Positions 25,706 to 34,862 of a stretch of 64,000 bases of DNA are shown one piece after another. Source of the stretch: CAZZDK01 sp964652235. GTDB lineage: Bacteria > Pseudomonadota > Alphaproteobacteria > UBA9219. The translations under genes were made by a program, and so were the position numbers. The stretch spans positions 7,649 through 71,648 of the forward strand of contig CAZZDK010000010.1 of the NCBI GenBank assembly GCA_964652235.1, written 5' to 3'. The stretch's first letter is position 1. Every line of letters starts with the position of its first letter. The notes beneath the pieces are model-generated. The model worked only from the letters and a program-made list of their open reading frames with translations, searched no databases and was not told where the DNA came from.

Positions 25706-26977
25706 TTATTCCTCCTTATTCCCGAAAAACGGGTCGAGAAGTTTCAGCGTTTCGTCCAGAACCCCGCGTTTTTCCCGCGCCCATTGTTCGGCGGTTGTCG
25801 CCAGCGCGTGCGCCTTGTCCGGTTCGCGCAGAAGCGTTTCCAGCGTTTTGACCAGTTCGGCCTCGTCCAGAACCTGAATCGCCGCGCCCCGGCCCAGCAT
25901 ATCGTCGGCCATCAGGGCGAAATTGTCCATCTTGGGACCGAAGACGACCGCGCAGTCCAGTTGCGCCGCCTCTACCGGATTGTGCCCGCCCCAGGTGAAG
26001 GACCCTGCCAGGCAGCAAACGTTCGACAGGCGGTAGAAAAGGCCCATCTCGCCCATCGTGTCGGCCAGATAGACTTCGGTTTCCGGAGTGATGGATTCCC
26101 CTGCCGCTCGCCGCGCCGTCCTTATGTTCCGTTGCTTGAGTTGAGCCTCGATTTCCTCGCCCCGCACGGCGTGACGAGGAACGATGATCGTCAAAAGGTC
26201 CGGGAAGACCCGCCTTAAAGCCTTGTGCGCGCTGAGGGCAATGTCTTCCTCGCCCGGATGAGTGGAAGCCATGAGCCAGAAAAGCCTGGGACCGATCTCC
26301 GTTTTAAGCCGCGCCAACTCTTCGATGTCGCAGGGCAGGGGGGCGGCGGCGTATTTGAGATTGCCGATGGCGCGGACGTCTTTCATGCCAAGCGCTGCGA
26401 ATCGTCCCCTCTCGACGCCCGTCTGTGCCAGCCCGAGCGCGAAGGTTTCCATCATTTCGCGGGCGCCTTCGGGAATGAAGCGCCACCGGCGATAAGATTT
26501 TTCGGAAAGGCGCCCGTTTAGCAAAACGGCGGGCACGCCGCGCTCCTTGATGGCGGCGAGCATATTGGGCCAGAGCTCGGATTCGACCCAAAGGACCAGA
26601 TCGGGCTTCCAATGGTTCAAAAAGCGCGTGACATAGGGCCATCGGTCCACGGGCATATATTGGTGAAGAACGCCTTCCGGCAAAAGCCTCGCCATCATGG
26701 AGGCCGAACTGACAGTCCCCGTCGTAAGGAGAAGGCGCCAATCGGGCCACCTTTCTTGAAGCTTTTTGATAAGAGTCAAAACCGACATGGCCTCGCCGAC
26801 GCTGGCGGCATGGCACCAGACGAGCCTACCCTTGGGCCGCGCGAGCGAGGCGTGGCCGAGGCGTTCCCGGAAGCGATCCTTATCCTCGCGCCCCCTGGCG
26901 CGGCGCAAGCGCAGATAGAGCGCAATGAAGGGCGCGGCGAGGGCGGTGAGGAGGCGGTAGAAGGGCATAAGAAGCAT
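25706..26977 (-). CDS. waaA: 3-deoxy-D-manno-octulosonic acid (Kdo) transferase
   Basis: WaaA (KdtA) transfers Kdo from CMP-Kdo to lipid IVA, starting the lipopolysaccharide core. The 423-residue GT30 enzyme has an N-terminal membrane-anchoring segment (PFYRLLTALAAPFIALYLRL), the acceptor-site motif WCHAASVGEA, VLWVESELWPNMLAAI, VLLNGRLSEKSYRR, LMASTHPGEEDIAL and the donor-site GSFTWGGHNPVEAAQLDCAV. Whether it adds one or two Kdo units cannot be told. The start is ATG 26977, with a second ATG nine bases on. It lies upstream of lpxK on the same strand. Confidence 0.95.
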   Translation of the reverse strand: MLLMPFYRLLTALAAPFIALYLRLRRARGREDKDRFRERLGHASLARPKGRLVWCHAASVGEAMSVLTLIKKLQERWPDWRLLLTTGTVSSASMMARLLPEGVLHQYMPVDRWPYVTRFLNHWKPDLVLWVESELWPNMLAAIKERGVPAVLLNGRLSEKSYRRWRFIPEGAREMMETFALGLAQTGVERGRFAALGMKDVRAIGNLKYAAAPLPCDIEELARLKTEIGPRLFWLMASTHPGEEDIALSAHKALRRVFPDLLTIIVPRHAVRGEEIEAQLKQRNIRTARRAAGESITPETEVYLADTMGEMGLFYRLSNVCCLAGSFTWGGHNPVEAAQLDCAVVFGPKMDNFALMADDMLGRGAAIQVLDEAELVKTLETLLREPDKAHALATTAEQWAREKRGVLDETLKLLDPFFGNKEE

Positions 26978-26988
26978 TTAGCATCTAC

Positions 26989-27014
26989 GTCATTCCCGCG
27001 AAAGCGGGAATCCA
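26989..27014. repeat. Short palindromic repeat of the GTCATTCCCGC type
   Basis: ATTCCCGC and GCGGGAAT pair around GAAA, preceded by GTC and followed by CCAG. The same kind of hairpin appears twice inside the compound element at 50559-50721. It lies between waaA and the MlaC gene. Confidence 0.65.
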
Positions 27015-27065
27015 GAGCCGCAAAAACGGACGCGCTTTTCGGGAGGCCTTATTAAGATACCCGCG

Positions 27066-27701
27066 TTAGCCCTTCTTCGCCTCGTTCGGCGCGGCGACGC
27101 GTTCGCGCATAAGGGTCAAAAGGGCGCCGATGTCGCCGCCGTTGCGTTGAATGACGGAGGAATATTCCTGGCGCTGCGTGACGCTCATGCTGACGCCCTC
27201 GACGACCACATCAATGATTCCGAGGCCTTTGTCCCCCTGTCTCACGCGCCAGGTCACGATGGTCGGTGGCGAACCGTCGGGATGGGTGATCTCGCTATCC
27301 ACGATGAAATCCTTTTTGCCTTCGGGGCGAGAGGCGCGAACCTTGAAGCCCTCGCCGGTGTAAAGAGCGAAACGGTCCGAATAGGTTTTGACGACCAGTT
27401 TCTCGAACAGGTCCATATATTCTTTTTGCTGGTCCGGCGTGGCCGTGAGCCAGCTGCGTCCGATCACGAAACGGGCGATGGTGTTCAAATCGAAGTAATC
27501 GCTAAGCATGGCGCGAAACTTTTCGTTGCGGGCGTCGGCGCTCAGGCTTTTATCCGCCAGGATGGAAACGGCTTTGTCGCCCAGATCCTGAATGAACTTG
27601 CCCTCATTCGTGAGGGGCGCGGCGGCGTCGTCCGCAAAGGAGGGAGCGGCCAAGCCCAAAAGGGCGAACAGAAAAAGAAAAGCGCGAAGGAAGCGTGACA
27701 T
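27066..27701 (-). CDS. MlaC/Ttg2D family phospholipid-binding periplasmic protein
   Basis: MlaC-type proteins (PF05494) ferry phospholipids across the periplasm between outer-membrane and inner-membrane Mla complexes. The 211-residue protein has a signal peptide (MSRFLRAFLFLFALLGLAAPSFA, cut before DDAAAP). The mature protein has the family blocks FRAMLSDYFDLNTIARFVIGR, DQQKEYMDLFEKLVVKTYSDR, DGSPPTIVTWRVR and IDVVVEGVSMSVTQRQEYSSVI. ATG 27701 has GGAG seven bases upstream. The usual neighbours MlaD, MlaE, MlaF and MlaA are absent here, so it is an orphan copy or part of a split system. Confidence 0.88.
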   Translation of the reverse strand: MSRFLRAFLFLFALLGLAAPSFADDAAAPLTNEGKFIQDLGDKAVSILADKSLSADARNEKFRAMLSDYFDLNTIARFVIGRSWLTATPDQQKEYMDLFEKLVVKTYSDRFALYTGEGFKVRASRPEGKKDFIVDSEITHPDGSPPTIVTWRVRQGDKGLGIIDVVVEGVSMSVTQRQEYSSVIQRNGGDIGALLTLMRERVAAPNEAKKG

Positions 27702-27840
27702 CAAAAACTCCGGAGCAAAGGAAAAACCCCGGCGAGTTTATAACGGGAGACGGGCGGAAGACAAAGGCCGATTTTAATCCGGCTGGATTTTTTTGATCCC
27801 TGCCTTTATTTCGCCACGTTTTGATTCGGCTTCGAAAGAA

Positions 27841-29172
27841 TCAAGCCGACAGGCAGGAGTTATCCGACGATTTGTACTTGAAACGATCAGCAAGCACCGC
27901 TCCCACCAGATAAAGCGAGCCGCAGCAAAGGATGCGAGCCGGAGCCTGATCCGGCCCTGCAAGCGCGGCCAGCGCTTTTGCGGGGGACGCGGCGGGCGCG
28001 GCATCCGCGATTCCGCAAGCGCGAACCTTGGCCGCAAGGGCCTCAGGCGCATGGCCCGGAACGTCGCCTTCCACATAAACCGTCCGCACGCGCCGAATAA
28101 AGGGAGCCATGGGGCCGAGGAACTCTTCGGGCCGCTTGGTCGAGAGCATTCCATAGACAAGATCAATGGGCTTGCCGTCCCGCGCCTGCCAGCGCCGCAT
28201 CTGGGCGGCGAGGACCTCGCCTGCGGAATCGTTGTGCCCGCCGTCGAGCCAAAGCTCCCAGCCCTCAGGCAGTCCGGGCGGGACGATTTGTTGCAGCCGA
28301 CCCGGCCATTCGACCGTTCGCATGGCGCGGCGAACGGCCTCGTCCGGGATCTCGAAAGGCAAAGCGTCCGAAGCCGCGATGGCAAGCCCCGCGTTCCAAA
28401 GCTGATGCGTGCCGAGCAAAGCGGGGCGCGGCAGGTTTTCGATCTTGCGCGAGGGGCCGAGAAAGCGAAAACGATCGGCATCGACGGCTTCGATCCGCCA
28501 ATCCTCGCCGCCGACGACAAGCGGCGCGTCCAGCATTGTCGCCTCTTGTCGCAGGGCCAGCATGGCTTCCTGCGAGGGTTGCGGCGCGGTGAAGCAGGGA
28601 GTTCGTCGCCGTATGATCCCGGCTTTTTCGCGCGCGATGGAATCCATCGTGTCGCCGAGATATTCGCGGTGATCGAACGAAAGCCGCGCGATGACCGAAG
28701 CGATAGGCTCAGGCACGACGTTCGTCGCATCGAACCTGCCGCCCAGACCGACTTCAAGGATCGTCGCGTCGGCGGGCGTCCGGGCGAAGGCGGTCAAGGC
28801 CGCCGCCGTCCCGGCTTCAAAGACGCTGATGGCGCCGCGCGGGCTCTTGGCCTCGATTTCCAGAAGAAGAGAGACGAGCTCTTCCTCCTCGATCAAACGG
28901 CCCGCCACGCGGATACGCTCATGGAAACGGATCAGGTGCGGCGAGGTATAGACGTGCGCCGTTCTTCCCGTCGCCTCGATCATGGCGCGAAGGAAGGCGC
29001 AGGTCGAACCCTTGCCGTTCGTCCCGGCCACAAGGATCGCGGGCGGCAGACGAAGGTGGGGATCGCCGAGTTCGCCCAAAAGAGCGTCGTAAGCGCGGCG
29101 GAGGGTCAGGTTGACGTCTTTGCCGTGCGCGAGGCGCAGGCGCTCCAGAATCGCGGCGGAGGTTTCGGTCAT
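27841..29172 (-). CDS. folC: Bifunctional folylpolyglutamate synthase / dihydrofolate synthase
   Basis: FolC adds glutamate to dihydropteroate and then to reduced folates with ATP. The 443-residue Mur-ligase-like protein has the P-loop GTNGKGST (50-57), the TSPHLIRFHERIRV segment, ILEVGLGGRFDATNVV, the HREYLGDTMDSIAREKAGI loop and LDGGHNDSAGEVLA in the C-terminal domain, all typical. Its start overlaps the accD stop by four bases (ATGA), the usual accD-folC operon in proteobacteria. trpA, which often precedes accD, is not here. Confidence 0.96.
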   Translation of the reverse strand: MTETSAAILERLRLAHGKDVNLTLRRAYDALLGELGDPHLRLPPAILVAGTNGKGSTCAFLRAMIEATGRTAHVYTSPHLIRFHERIRVAGRLIEEEELVSLLLEIEAKSPRGAISVFEAGTAAALTAFARTPADATILEVGLGGRFDATNVVPEPIASVIARLSFDHREYLGDTMDSIAREKAGIIRRRTPCFTAPQPSQEAMLALRQEATMLDAPLVVGGEDWRIEAVDADRFRFLGPSRKIENLPRPALLGTHQLWNAGLAIAASDALPFEIPDEAVRRAMRTVEWPGRLQQIVPPGLPEGWELWLDGGHNDSAGEVLAAQMRRWQARDGKPIDLVYGMLSTKRPEEFLGPMAPFIRRVRTVYVEGDVPGHAPEALAAKVRACGIADAAPAASPAKALAALAGPDQAPARILCCGSLYLVGAVLADRFKYKSSDNSCLSA

Positions 29173-30095
29173 TTCCGTTTGAGCGCAAGCTTCGCGCCGT
29201 GCGGGATGGGTCCGGAAAGGAAGGAGGGGGCCTTCGTCTTTTCGCGATCCTTGCGCAAAAGGCTGAGAACACGCACGAGCGTATCCTTAAGTTCGGCGCG
29301 GGTCACGACGATATCGACCATACCGTGGTCGAGCAGATATTCCGAGCGCTGAAAGCCGGGCGGCAAAGTCTCGCGGATCGTGCTTTCGATGACGCGCGCG
29401 CCCGCAAAGCCGATCTGCGCGCCTTTCTCGGCGATGTGAATATCGCCGATCATGGCGAAAGAGGCCGTCACGCCGCCCGTGGTCGGATCGGTGAAAACGA
29501 CGATGAACGGCAATCCTGCGTCCTTGACGTTTTTCGCGGCGATGACGCTGCGCGGCATTTGCATGAGGGAGAGCAGGCCCTCCTGCATCCTCGCGCCGCC
29601 CGAAGCCGGAATGACAATCAGGGGGCAGCGGGTCTCGACGGCCCTTTTCGCCGCCGTGACAAGGCCCTCGCCCACGGCCATGCCCATCGAGCCGCCCAAA
29701 AAGGCGAAATTGAACACGGCGATGACGGCGGGCGAACCGCCCATCCGGCCCTCGGCCACGATAATCGCGTCGGTCTGACCCGTTTTGGCGCGGGCGTCTT
29801 TCAGGCGGTCGGTATAGCGTTTCTGGTCGCGAAAACGCAGCGGATCGACCGGGACGGGCGGAACGGCGATTTCCGCGTAACGCCCGTCGTCGAAAAGCAT
29901 TTCCAGCCTTTTAAGCGGCGGCAGCTTCAGGTGAAAGCCGCAATGATGACAAACGTTAAAATGTTCTTCAAGCTCCCGCTTGAAAAGCATAGCGTTGCAT
30001 CCGGGGCATTTTTCCCACAGATTGTCCGGGATCTCTTTTTGAGTCCCGACAAGAGCCCTGATCTTGGGGCGGACGAAATTGGTCAGCCAGTTCAT
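29169..30095 (-). CDS. accD: Acetyl-CoA carboxylase carboxyltransferase subunit beta
   Basis: AccD, with AccA, transfers carboxyl from biotin carrier to acetyl-CoA to give malonyl-CoA for fatty acid synthesis. The 308-residue protein has the N-terminal zinc ribbon with Cys30, Cys33, Cys49 and Cys52 (EKCPGCNAM...CHHCGFH), then the crotonase-like core with GGSMGMAVGEG, PASGGARMQEGLLSLMQM, TDPTTGGVTASFAMIGDI and GFAGARVIESTIRETLP. ATG 30095 gives the usual MNWLTNFVRPK start. It is divergent from ybeY. Confidence 0.97.
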   Translation of the reverse strand: MNWLTNFVRPKIRALVGTQKEIPDNLWEKCPGCNAMLFKRELEEHFNVCHHCGFHLKLPPLKRLEMLFDDGRYAEIAVPPVPVDPLRFRDQKRYTDRLKDARAKTGQTDAIIVAEGRMGGSPAVIAVFNFAFLGGSMGMAVGEGLVTAAKRAVETRCPLIVIPASGGARMQEGLLSLMQMPRSVIAAKNVKDAGLPFIVVFTDPTTGGVTASFAMIGDIHIAEKGAQIGFAGARVIESTIRETLPPGFQRSEYLLDHGMVDIVVTRAELKDTLVRVLSLLRKDREKTKAPSFLSGPIPHGAKLALKRK

Positions 30096-30154
30096 GCGCG
30101 GGATGCTAGTCGAAAGCGTCAAGGGACGCTAGAAGGAAAAAGGCGTTAGGAATC

Positions 30155-30679
30155 ATGAGGAAAACAAAGAGGCCGAGCCTTTACATCGAAATAAAGGCCG
30201 CGCCCTGGAAAAGGGTTAAGGGACTGGAGAGGAAGCTGAAACAGGCGGCGGCCCTGGTTTTCGCCTCTTTGCCCGCGTCGCTTTTACCTGCCGCGCGGCG
30301 GGCGGAGGCAACGCTTTTGCTTACGACGGACCGGGCGGTTCAGACTTTAAACTTTGACTATCGAGGCAAAAACGCGCCGACGAACGTTTTGTCTTTCCCT
30401 CATTACGAAAGGGGCGATTTGGTTCGCCTGGGCAAGAAGGGCGAAACGCTTTATGTCGGCGACATCGCCGTCGCTTACGCCTTCACGGCCAAAGAAGCGA
30501 AGGCCGAAGGCAAAAACTTGCCGGATCACGTCGTGCACCTTATGATCCACGGCCTCTTGCATCTTTTCGGCTACGACCACGACAGCCCCGCCCGCGCGGC
30601 GCGGATGGAAAGGCTGGAGAAAGAAATATTGGCGACGCTCGGCATTCCCGATCCCTACGCGCCCCGGATGAAACCATGA
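30155..30679 (+). CDS. ybeY: Endoribonuclease YbeY (rRNA maturation factor)
   Basis: YbeY is a zinc metallo-RNase needed for 16S rRNA 3'-end processing and ribosome quality control. The 174-residue protein has DYRGKNAPTNVLSFP, VGDIAVAY and the zinc motif HGLLHLFGYDH, with His132, His136 and His142, an exact match to HxxxHxxxxxH. AGGA lies just ahead of ATG 30155. The stop overlaps the CorC-like gene by four bases, the conserved ybeY-corC pair; phoH and lnt, which often flank them, are absent. Confidence 0.96.
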   Translation: MRKTKRPSLYIEIKAAPWKRVKGLERKLKQAAALVFASLPASLLPAARRAEATLLLTTDRAVQTLNFDYRGKNAPTNVLSFPHYERGDLVRLGKKGETLYVGDIAVAYAFTAKEAKAEGKNLPDHVVHLMIHGLLHLFGYDHDSPARAARMERLEKEILATLGIPDPYAPRMKP

Positions 30680-31542
30680 ACGACCTTCCGATGTTTTTCG
30701 AGAAACTTTACGCCCGTCTGCGTCGGCGTCTGAAACGCGAGCAGGACAGAGAAACGCTGCGCGAGGCGGCGCTGGCGCTGATTGAAGAGCCTTCGCCGGA
30801 CGAAGGCGAGCCGCCCGCCGAACGCGAGATTCTTACCAACGTCATCTCTCTGCGCGACAAGGATGTGGCCGATTGTATGGTCCCCCGCGCGGACATCGTT
30901 GCCGCCGACATCGAAAGTTCTCTCTCGGACATTGTTGCCCTCATGATTTCCTGCGCCCACAGCCGCCTGCCGGTCTATCGCGAGACGCTCGACGAAACGG
31001 TGGGCATGGTCCATACCAAGGACGTTTTGCCTTATTTAGCGGAAGGCAAGGATTGCGCCCTGCGGGACATCCTGCGCCCTGTTCTTTTCGCCGCGCCTTC
31101 CATGTCCGTCTCGAAACTTCTCTTTCAGATGCGGGAATCGCGCCAGCATATGGCCATGGTGATCGACGAGTTCGGCGGCGTGGACGGGCTGGTGACGATT
31201 GAAGACCTTGTTGAGGAGATCGTCGGCGACATCAAGGACGAACATCACGACGAAAAAACGCCGGACGTCATCTTTTGTTCGGACGGATCGTTGCTCGCGG
31301 ACGGGGGCATCGACGTTGCCGCGTTCGAAGAGCGCGTCGGCCTGACGCTCGGCGGGCAGGAGAGGGAAGCCGTGGACACGCTCGGCGGCTATGTTTTCGA
31401 CCTGGCGGGCCGGGCGCTCAAAGTCGGCGAAACCATTGAGGGGCCGGGGGGGCTTTTCTTCGACGTTTTGGCCGTGGAGCAAAGCCGCATCCGCCGTCTG
31501 CGCGTGCGGGGGATCAGGCGCGAAAACCAAAAGAATTCATAA
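30676..31542 (+). CDS. CBS-domain transporter-associated protein (CorC/HlyC type)
   Basis: This 288-residue protein has a tandem CBS domain pair (about residues 60-190, with CMVPRADIVAADIESS, HSRLPVYRETLDETVGMVH and MAMVIDEFGGVDGLVTIED) and a C-terminal CorC_HlyC domain (about 205-285, with ETLGGYVFDLAGR-like TLGGYVFDLAGRALKVG). No membrane segments are present, so it is the short CorC form rather than a CNNM-type transporter. CorC in enterobacteria aids magnesium and cobalt efflux. Start overlaps the ybeY stop (ATGA). A hairpin at 31695-31715 may end the operon. Confidence 0.9.
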   Translation: MNDLPMFFEKLYARLRRRLKREQDRETLREAALALIEEPSPDEGEPPAEREILTNVISLRDKDVADCMVPRADIVAADIESSLSDIVALMISCAHSRLPVYRETLDETVGMVHTKDVLPYLAEGKDCALRDILRPVLFAAPSMSVSKLLFQMRESRQHMAMVIDEFGGVDGLVTIEDLVEEIVGDIKDEHHDEKTPDVIFCSDGSLLADGGIDVAAFEERVGLTLGGQEREAVDTLGGYVFDLAGRALKVGETIEGPGGLFFDVLAVEQSRIRRLRVRGIRRENQKNS

Positions 31543-31694
31543 AACAAGACCATCGCGGTCAAGGGATTTGACAAATAAAACTTGTCTCATTGAGGCTATT
31601 TCTTCGCGCGGAAATTTCCGGAATTCTTCTCTTTTCCGGATTTTAGACTGGACGTAAACACCTCGTTAACCATACTGTTCTACGAAATAAAAAG

Positions 31695-31715
31695 GCGATT
31701 CCGTCTAAGAATCGC
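31695..31715 (+). terminator. Possible terminator hairpin after the ybeY-corC operon
   Basis: GCGATTC (31695-31701) pairs with GAATCGC (31709-31715) around a seven-base loop, preceded by AAAAAG and followed by TTCTGTT. The U-run is broken, so it is a weak intrinsic terminator at best. It lies 49 bases before the chemoreceptor start. Confidence 0.4.
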
Positions 31716-31763
31716 TTCTGTTATGGCCCGAATTAATGCGCCCCCAGACGTTGAGGAGGAAAG

Positions 31764-33428
31764 ATGAGGTTCTCGTTCAGTAATCTCAAGATAAGCGTCC
31801 GTATCCTGACGGGCTTCGCCGCCGTTCTTCTTGTTTTGGTCGGCATGGTCCTTTTCGCGAATCGGGGTCTGGAAGACGTCCTCGCGGGGCAGGCCGAATA
31901 CGCCCGCCGTGCGCACCAGACGGAAGGGATGCTGGAGATGCGGATGGGATTCATTGAACTTCGGCGGGCGACGGCCCTTTACCTTCTCAAGGGAGGGAGC
32001 ACAGAGGCGATGGACAAAGCCGCGGACGAAATGACCTCTCTTATGAACAAGGTCCGGGACGCCTTCCGCCGACAGGAGCGAAAGGACAGGATGACGGAAA
32101 TTTTGAAGGCATTCGAAGAATATCACAAAACGTTGAATATACTTCCTTCCATTCGGGAGAACAAGGAGGAGGTGGACAAAACGCTGGTCTTCCTTAGTCC
32201 GCTTGGCCAAAAGATCCAGGACGGCATGGGGTCTCTGGCAAAAGACCTGGCGAAGGACATGGTCGCGACCGAAGAGAATATGGTCGCCATCAGCAAGCGG
32301 ACGGTCAAGGTTCTGGGCATTACGGGCGTTGTCGCCGTTCTGATCGGTTTGTTCTTCGCCGTTTTCATCGGGCGGGGCATTTCGAGGCCTATCCAGAACA
32401 TGACGCGCGTCATGGGCGTTTTGGCCAACGGCGATTTGACGGTCGAGGTTCCGGATACGCAAAAGAAGGACGAGATCGGGCAAATGGCTCAGGCCGTTTT
32501 GGTGTTCAAGGAAAACGCGATCAAAGTCGAAGCCATGCGCAAGGAACAGAAAGAGGCGGAGATACGCGCGGCGCAGGAACGCAGGCAGGCCATGCTGAAG
32601 ATGGCCAGCGATTTCGAGGCCAGCGTGATGGGAATTGTGAAAGGCGTGGCGGCTTCCTCGACGGAAATGCAGTCCACGGCGAAAAGTATGTCGTCCATCG
32701 CGCAGGAGACGAGCACGCAGGCGACGGCCGTGGCGGCGGCGTCCACGCAGGCGAGCACGAACGTGGAAACGGTGGCCTCGGCGGCGGAAGAGCTTTCGGC
32801 TTCCACGGGTGAGATCGGCACGCGCGTGACCGAAGCGGCGCGGATTGCCCAGAAGGCCGCCGACGAGAGCAAGCGGACGAACGAACGCGTCGAAAACCTT
32901 GCGGCCTCGGCGAGCAAGATCGGCGAGGTCGTCCAGCTCATCAACGAAATCGCCTCGCAAACGAACCTGCTTGCGTTGAATGCGACGATCGAAGCGGCGC
33001 GGGCGGGCGAAGCGGGCAAGGGCTTTGCCGTCGTGGCGAGCGAGGTGAAGGGCCTTGCCAACCAGACCGCCAAGGCGACGGAGGAGATCAGCGCGCAGAT
33101 CGGCTCGGTTCAGGCGGAGACAAATGCCGCCGTCTCGGCCATTCGGATGATTGCGGAAGTCATCGACCAGGTGCGCGACATTTCGGCCAACATCGCGGCG
33201 GCGGTGGAAGAGCAGGGCGCGGCGACGAAGGAAATCGCCCGCAATGTGCAGCAGGCGGCTCAAGGGACGCACGAGGTCTCGACGAACATCGTCTCGGTGA
33301 CGGAAGCGGCGACGCAAACCGGCGCGGCGGCGGAGCAGGTCCTTTCCACGGCGGGCGAATTGGCCAAGAACGCGGAATCCCTGCGCAAAGAGGTCGAAAC
33401 CTTCCTTTCCAACGTCCGGGCGGGATAG
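31764..33428 (+). CDS. Methyl-accepting chemotaxis protein
   Basis: This 554-residue chemoreceptor senses a signal outside the membrane and controls CheA. It has a first membrane segment at about 14-32, a helical periplasmic sensor of about 150 residues (four-helix-bundle type), a second membrane segment at about 183-205 (GITGVVAVLIGLFFAVFIG) and a HAMP domain (RGISRPIQNMTRVMGVLANG). The long cytoplasmic coiled coil has the conserved tip NEIASQTNLLALNATIEAAR followed by AGEAGKGFAVVASEVKGLA. GAGGAGGAAAG precedes ATG 31764. No che or flagellar genes are nearby, so it stands alone; the ligand is unknown. Confidence 0.96.
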   Translation: MRFSFSNLKISVRILTGFAAVLLVLVGMVLFANRGLEDVLAGQAEYARRAHQTEGMLEMRMGFIELRRATALYLLKGGSTEAMDKAADEMTSLMNKVRDAFRRQERKDRMTEILKAFEEYHKTLNILPSIRENKEEVDKTLVFLSPLGQKIQDGMGSLAKDLAKDMVATEENMVAISKRTVKVLGITGVVAVLIGLFFAVFIGRGISRPIQNMTRVMGVLANGDLTVEVPDTQKKDEIGQMAQAVLVFKENAIKVEAMRKEQKEAEIRAAQERRQAMLKMASDFEASVMGIVKGVAASSTEMQSTAKSMSSIAQETSTQATAVAAASTQASTNVETVASAAEELSASTGEIGTRVTEAARIAQKAADESKRTNERVENLAASASKIGEVVQLINEIASQTNLLALNATIEAARAGEAGKGFAVVASEVKGLANQTAKATEEISAQIGSVQAETNAAVSAIRMIAEVIDQVRDISANIAAAVEEQGAATKEIARNVQQAAQGTHEVSTNIVSVTEAATQTGAAAEQVLSTAGELAKNAESLRKEVETFLSNVRAG

Positions 33429-33465
33429 CTGGAAGGGGGCTCTGGGACAGGGGCTGTTTAACCCG

Positions 33466-33494
33466 TTGATAATCCAAAAGGCGCGAAGTATTGT
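33466..33494 (+). promoter_or_regulatory. Predicted sigma-70 type promoter of glmM
   Basis: TTGATA (33466-33471) and TATTGT (33489-33494) are 17 bases apart, 25 bases before the glmM ATG. This is among the best -35/-10 matches in the window. Confidence 0.6.
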
Positions 33495-33519
33495 CTAGCC
33501 GAATCCTAAGGGGAGAGGC

Positions 33520-34854
33520 ATGACTCGCAAACTTTTCGGAACCGACGGCATCAGGGGCCGCGCCAACCAGGAACCCATGACGGCCACGACGGCCCTGTCC
33601 GTCGCCATGGCCGCCGCGCGTTTATTCCGGCGCGGGCAGCACCGTCACCGCGTCGTGATCGGCAAGGATACGCGCCTGTCGGGCTATCTTTTGGAACCGG
33701 CTTTGACGGCGGGCTTTATCGCGCAGGGGATGGACGTGTTTTTGCTCGGCCCGCTGCCGACGCCGGCGGTGGCTATGCTGACCAAAAGCCTGCGGGCCGA
33801 TCTGGGCGTCATGATTTCGGCCTCGCACAACCCTTATGAAGATAATGGGATCAAGCTGTTCGGTCCTGATGGACGCAAGCTTTCGGATTCTCTTGAGGCC
33901 GAGATTGAGACCCTGATGAACGACGGCAAGAACGAGCTGGCGTCGTCGGCCGAGCTGGGCCGCGCTGCGCGTATCGACGATGCTGCCGGGCGTTATGTTG
34001 AGTTCGTCAAGGGAACTTTTCCGCCGGGGCTGCGCCTGGACGGCATGAAGATCGTTCTCGATTGCGCCAACGGCGCGGCCTACAAGGTCGCGCCTGCGGT
34101 TCTGTGGGAGCTGGGCGCGGAAGTCATCCTGCTCGCCGACGAGCCGGACGGCAAGAACATCAATCATAATTGCGGCGCGACGCACCCTGATCTGATGCGC
34201 GAGGCGGTTTTGCTTCACGGCGCGGATGCGGGGCTTGCGCTCGACGGCGACGCCGACCGCCTTATCATGGCGGACGAGAAAGGGCACATCGTTGACGGCG
34301 ACCAGATTATGGCGTTGATCGCACAGGCTTGGGCCGAAAGGGGTTCGCTCAGGGGCGGCGGCGTCGTGGCGACGGTGATGTCGAATCTCGGCCTCGAAAG
34401 ATTTCTGAAAAAGATGAATCTCGACCTGATCCGTACGCCCGTCGGCGATCGCTATGTCGTCGAAGCGATGCAGGAAAAGGGCTACAATCTCGGCGGCGAG
34501 CAATCGGGTCACATGGTCCTGTCCGATTACAGCACGACGGGCGACGGTCTTTTGACGGCCTTGCAGGTCTTGGCCGTCATCAGGGAAAAGGGCGTTCCGG
34601 CAAGTCAGGCCTGCCGCCTCTTCACGCCCGTGCCGCAGCTTTTGAAGAGCGTGAAAACGCCGCGCGACGTTATGACCGACCCCGCCTTTCAAAAGGCCAT
34701 CCAAAAAGCCGAGGAAAGATTGAACGGCGCCGGGCGCCTTGTGGTGCGCAAATCCGGCACGGAATCCCTCGTGCGCGTAATGGCCGAGGGCGACGACGAG
34801 AAGCTTGTCGCGGAAATCGTCGAGACGCTCGCAAAGCAGGCGGCGCGGGGATAG
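33520..34854 (+). CDS. glmM: Phosphoglucosamine mutase
   Basis: GlmM converts glucosamine-6-phosphate to glucosamine-1-phosphate for UDP-GlcNAc, feeding peptidoglycan and lipid A. The 444-residue protein starts MTRKLFGTDGIRGRAN and has the phosphoserine loop MISASHNPYEDNGIK (Ser102), the metal loop LDGDADR (about 241-247), the sugar loop GGEQSGHMV and the phosphate-binding RKSGTESLVRVMAEG near the end. AAGGGGAGAGG precedes the ATG. folP and ftsH, common neighbours, are absent. It ends eight bases before a convergent orphan gene. Confidence 0.97.
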   Translation: MTRKLFGTDGIRGRANQEPMTATTALSVAMAAARLFRRGQHRHRVVIGKDTRLSGYLLEPALTAGFIAQGMDVFLLGPLPTPAVAMLTKSLRADLGVMISASHNPYEDNGIKLFGPDGRKLSDSLEAEIETLMNDGKNELASSAELGRAARIDDAAGRYVEFVKGTFPPGLRLDGMKIVLDCANGAAYKVAPAVLWELGAEVILLADEPDGKNINHNCGATHPDLMREAVLLHGADAGLALDGDADRLIMADEKGHIVDGDQIMALIAQAWAERGSLRGGGVVATVMSNLGLERFLKKMNLDLIRTPVGDRYVVEAMQEKGYNLGGEQSGHMVLSDYSTTGDGLLTALQVLAVIREKGVPASQACRLFTPVPQLLKSVKTPRDVMTDPAFQKAIQKAEERLNGAGRLVVRKSGTESLVRVMAEGDDEKLVAEIVETLAKQAARG

Positions 34855-34862
34855 TCAGGTTC

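Noticed and set aside
27793..29352. 519-residue plus-strand open frame
   Set aside because: Antisense to folC, which has an intact P-loop and all family motifs.
31680..33317. 545-residue minus-strand open frame
   Set aside because: It lies antisense to the chemoreceptor, is extremely Arg/His/Leu-rich, and reflects the codon bias of that gene.
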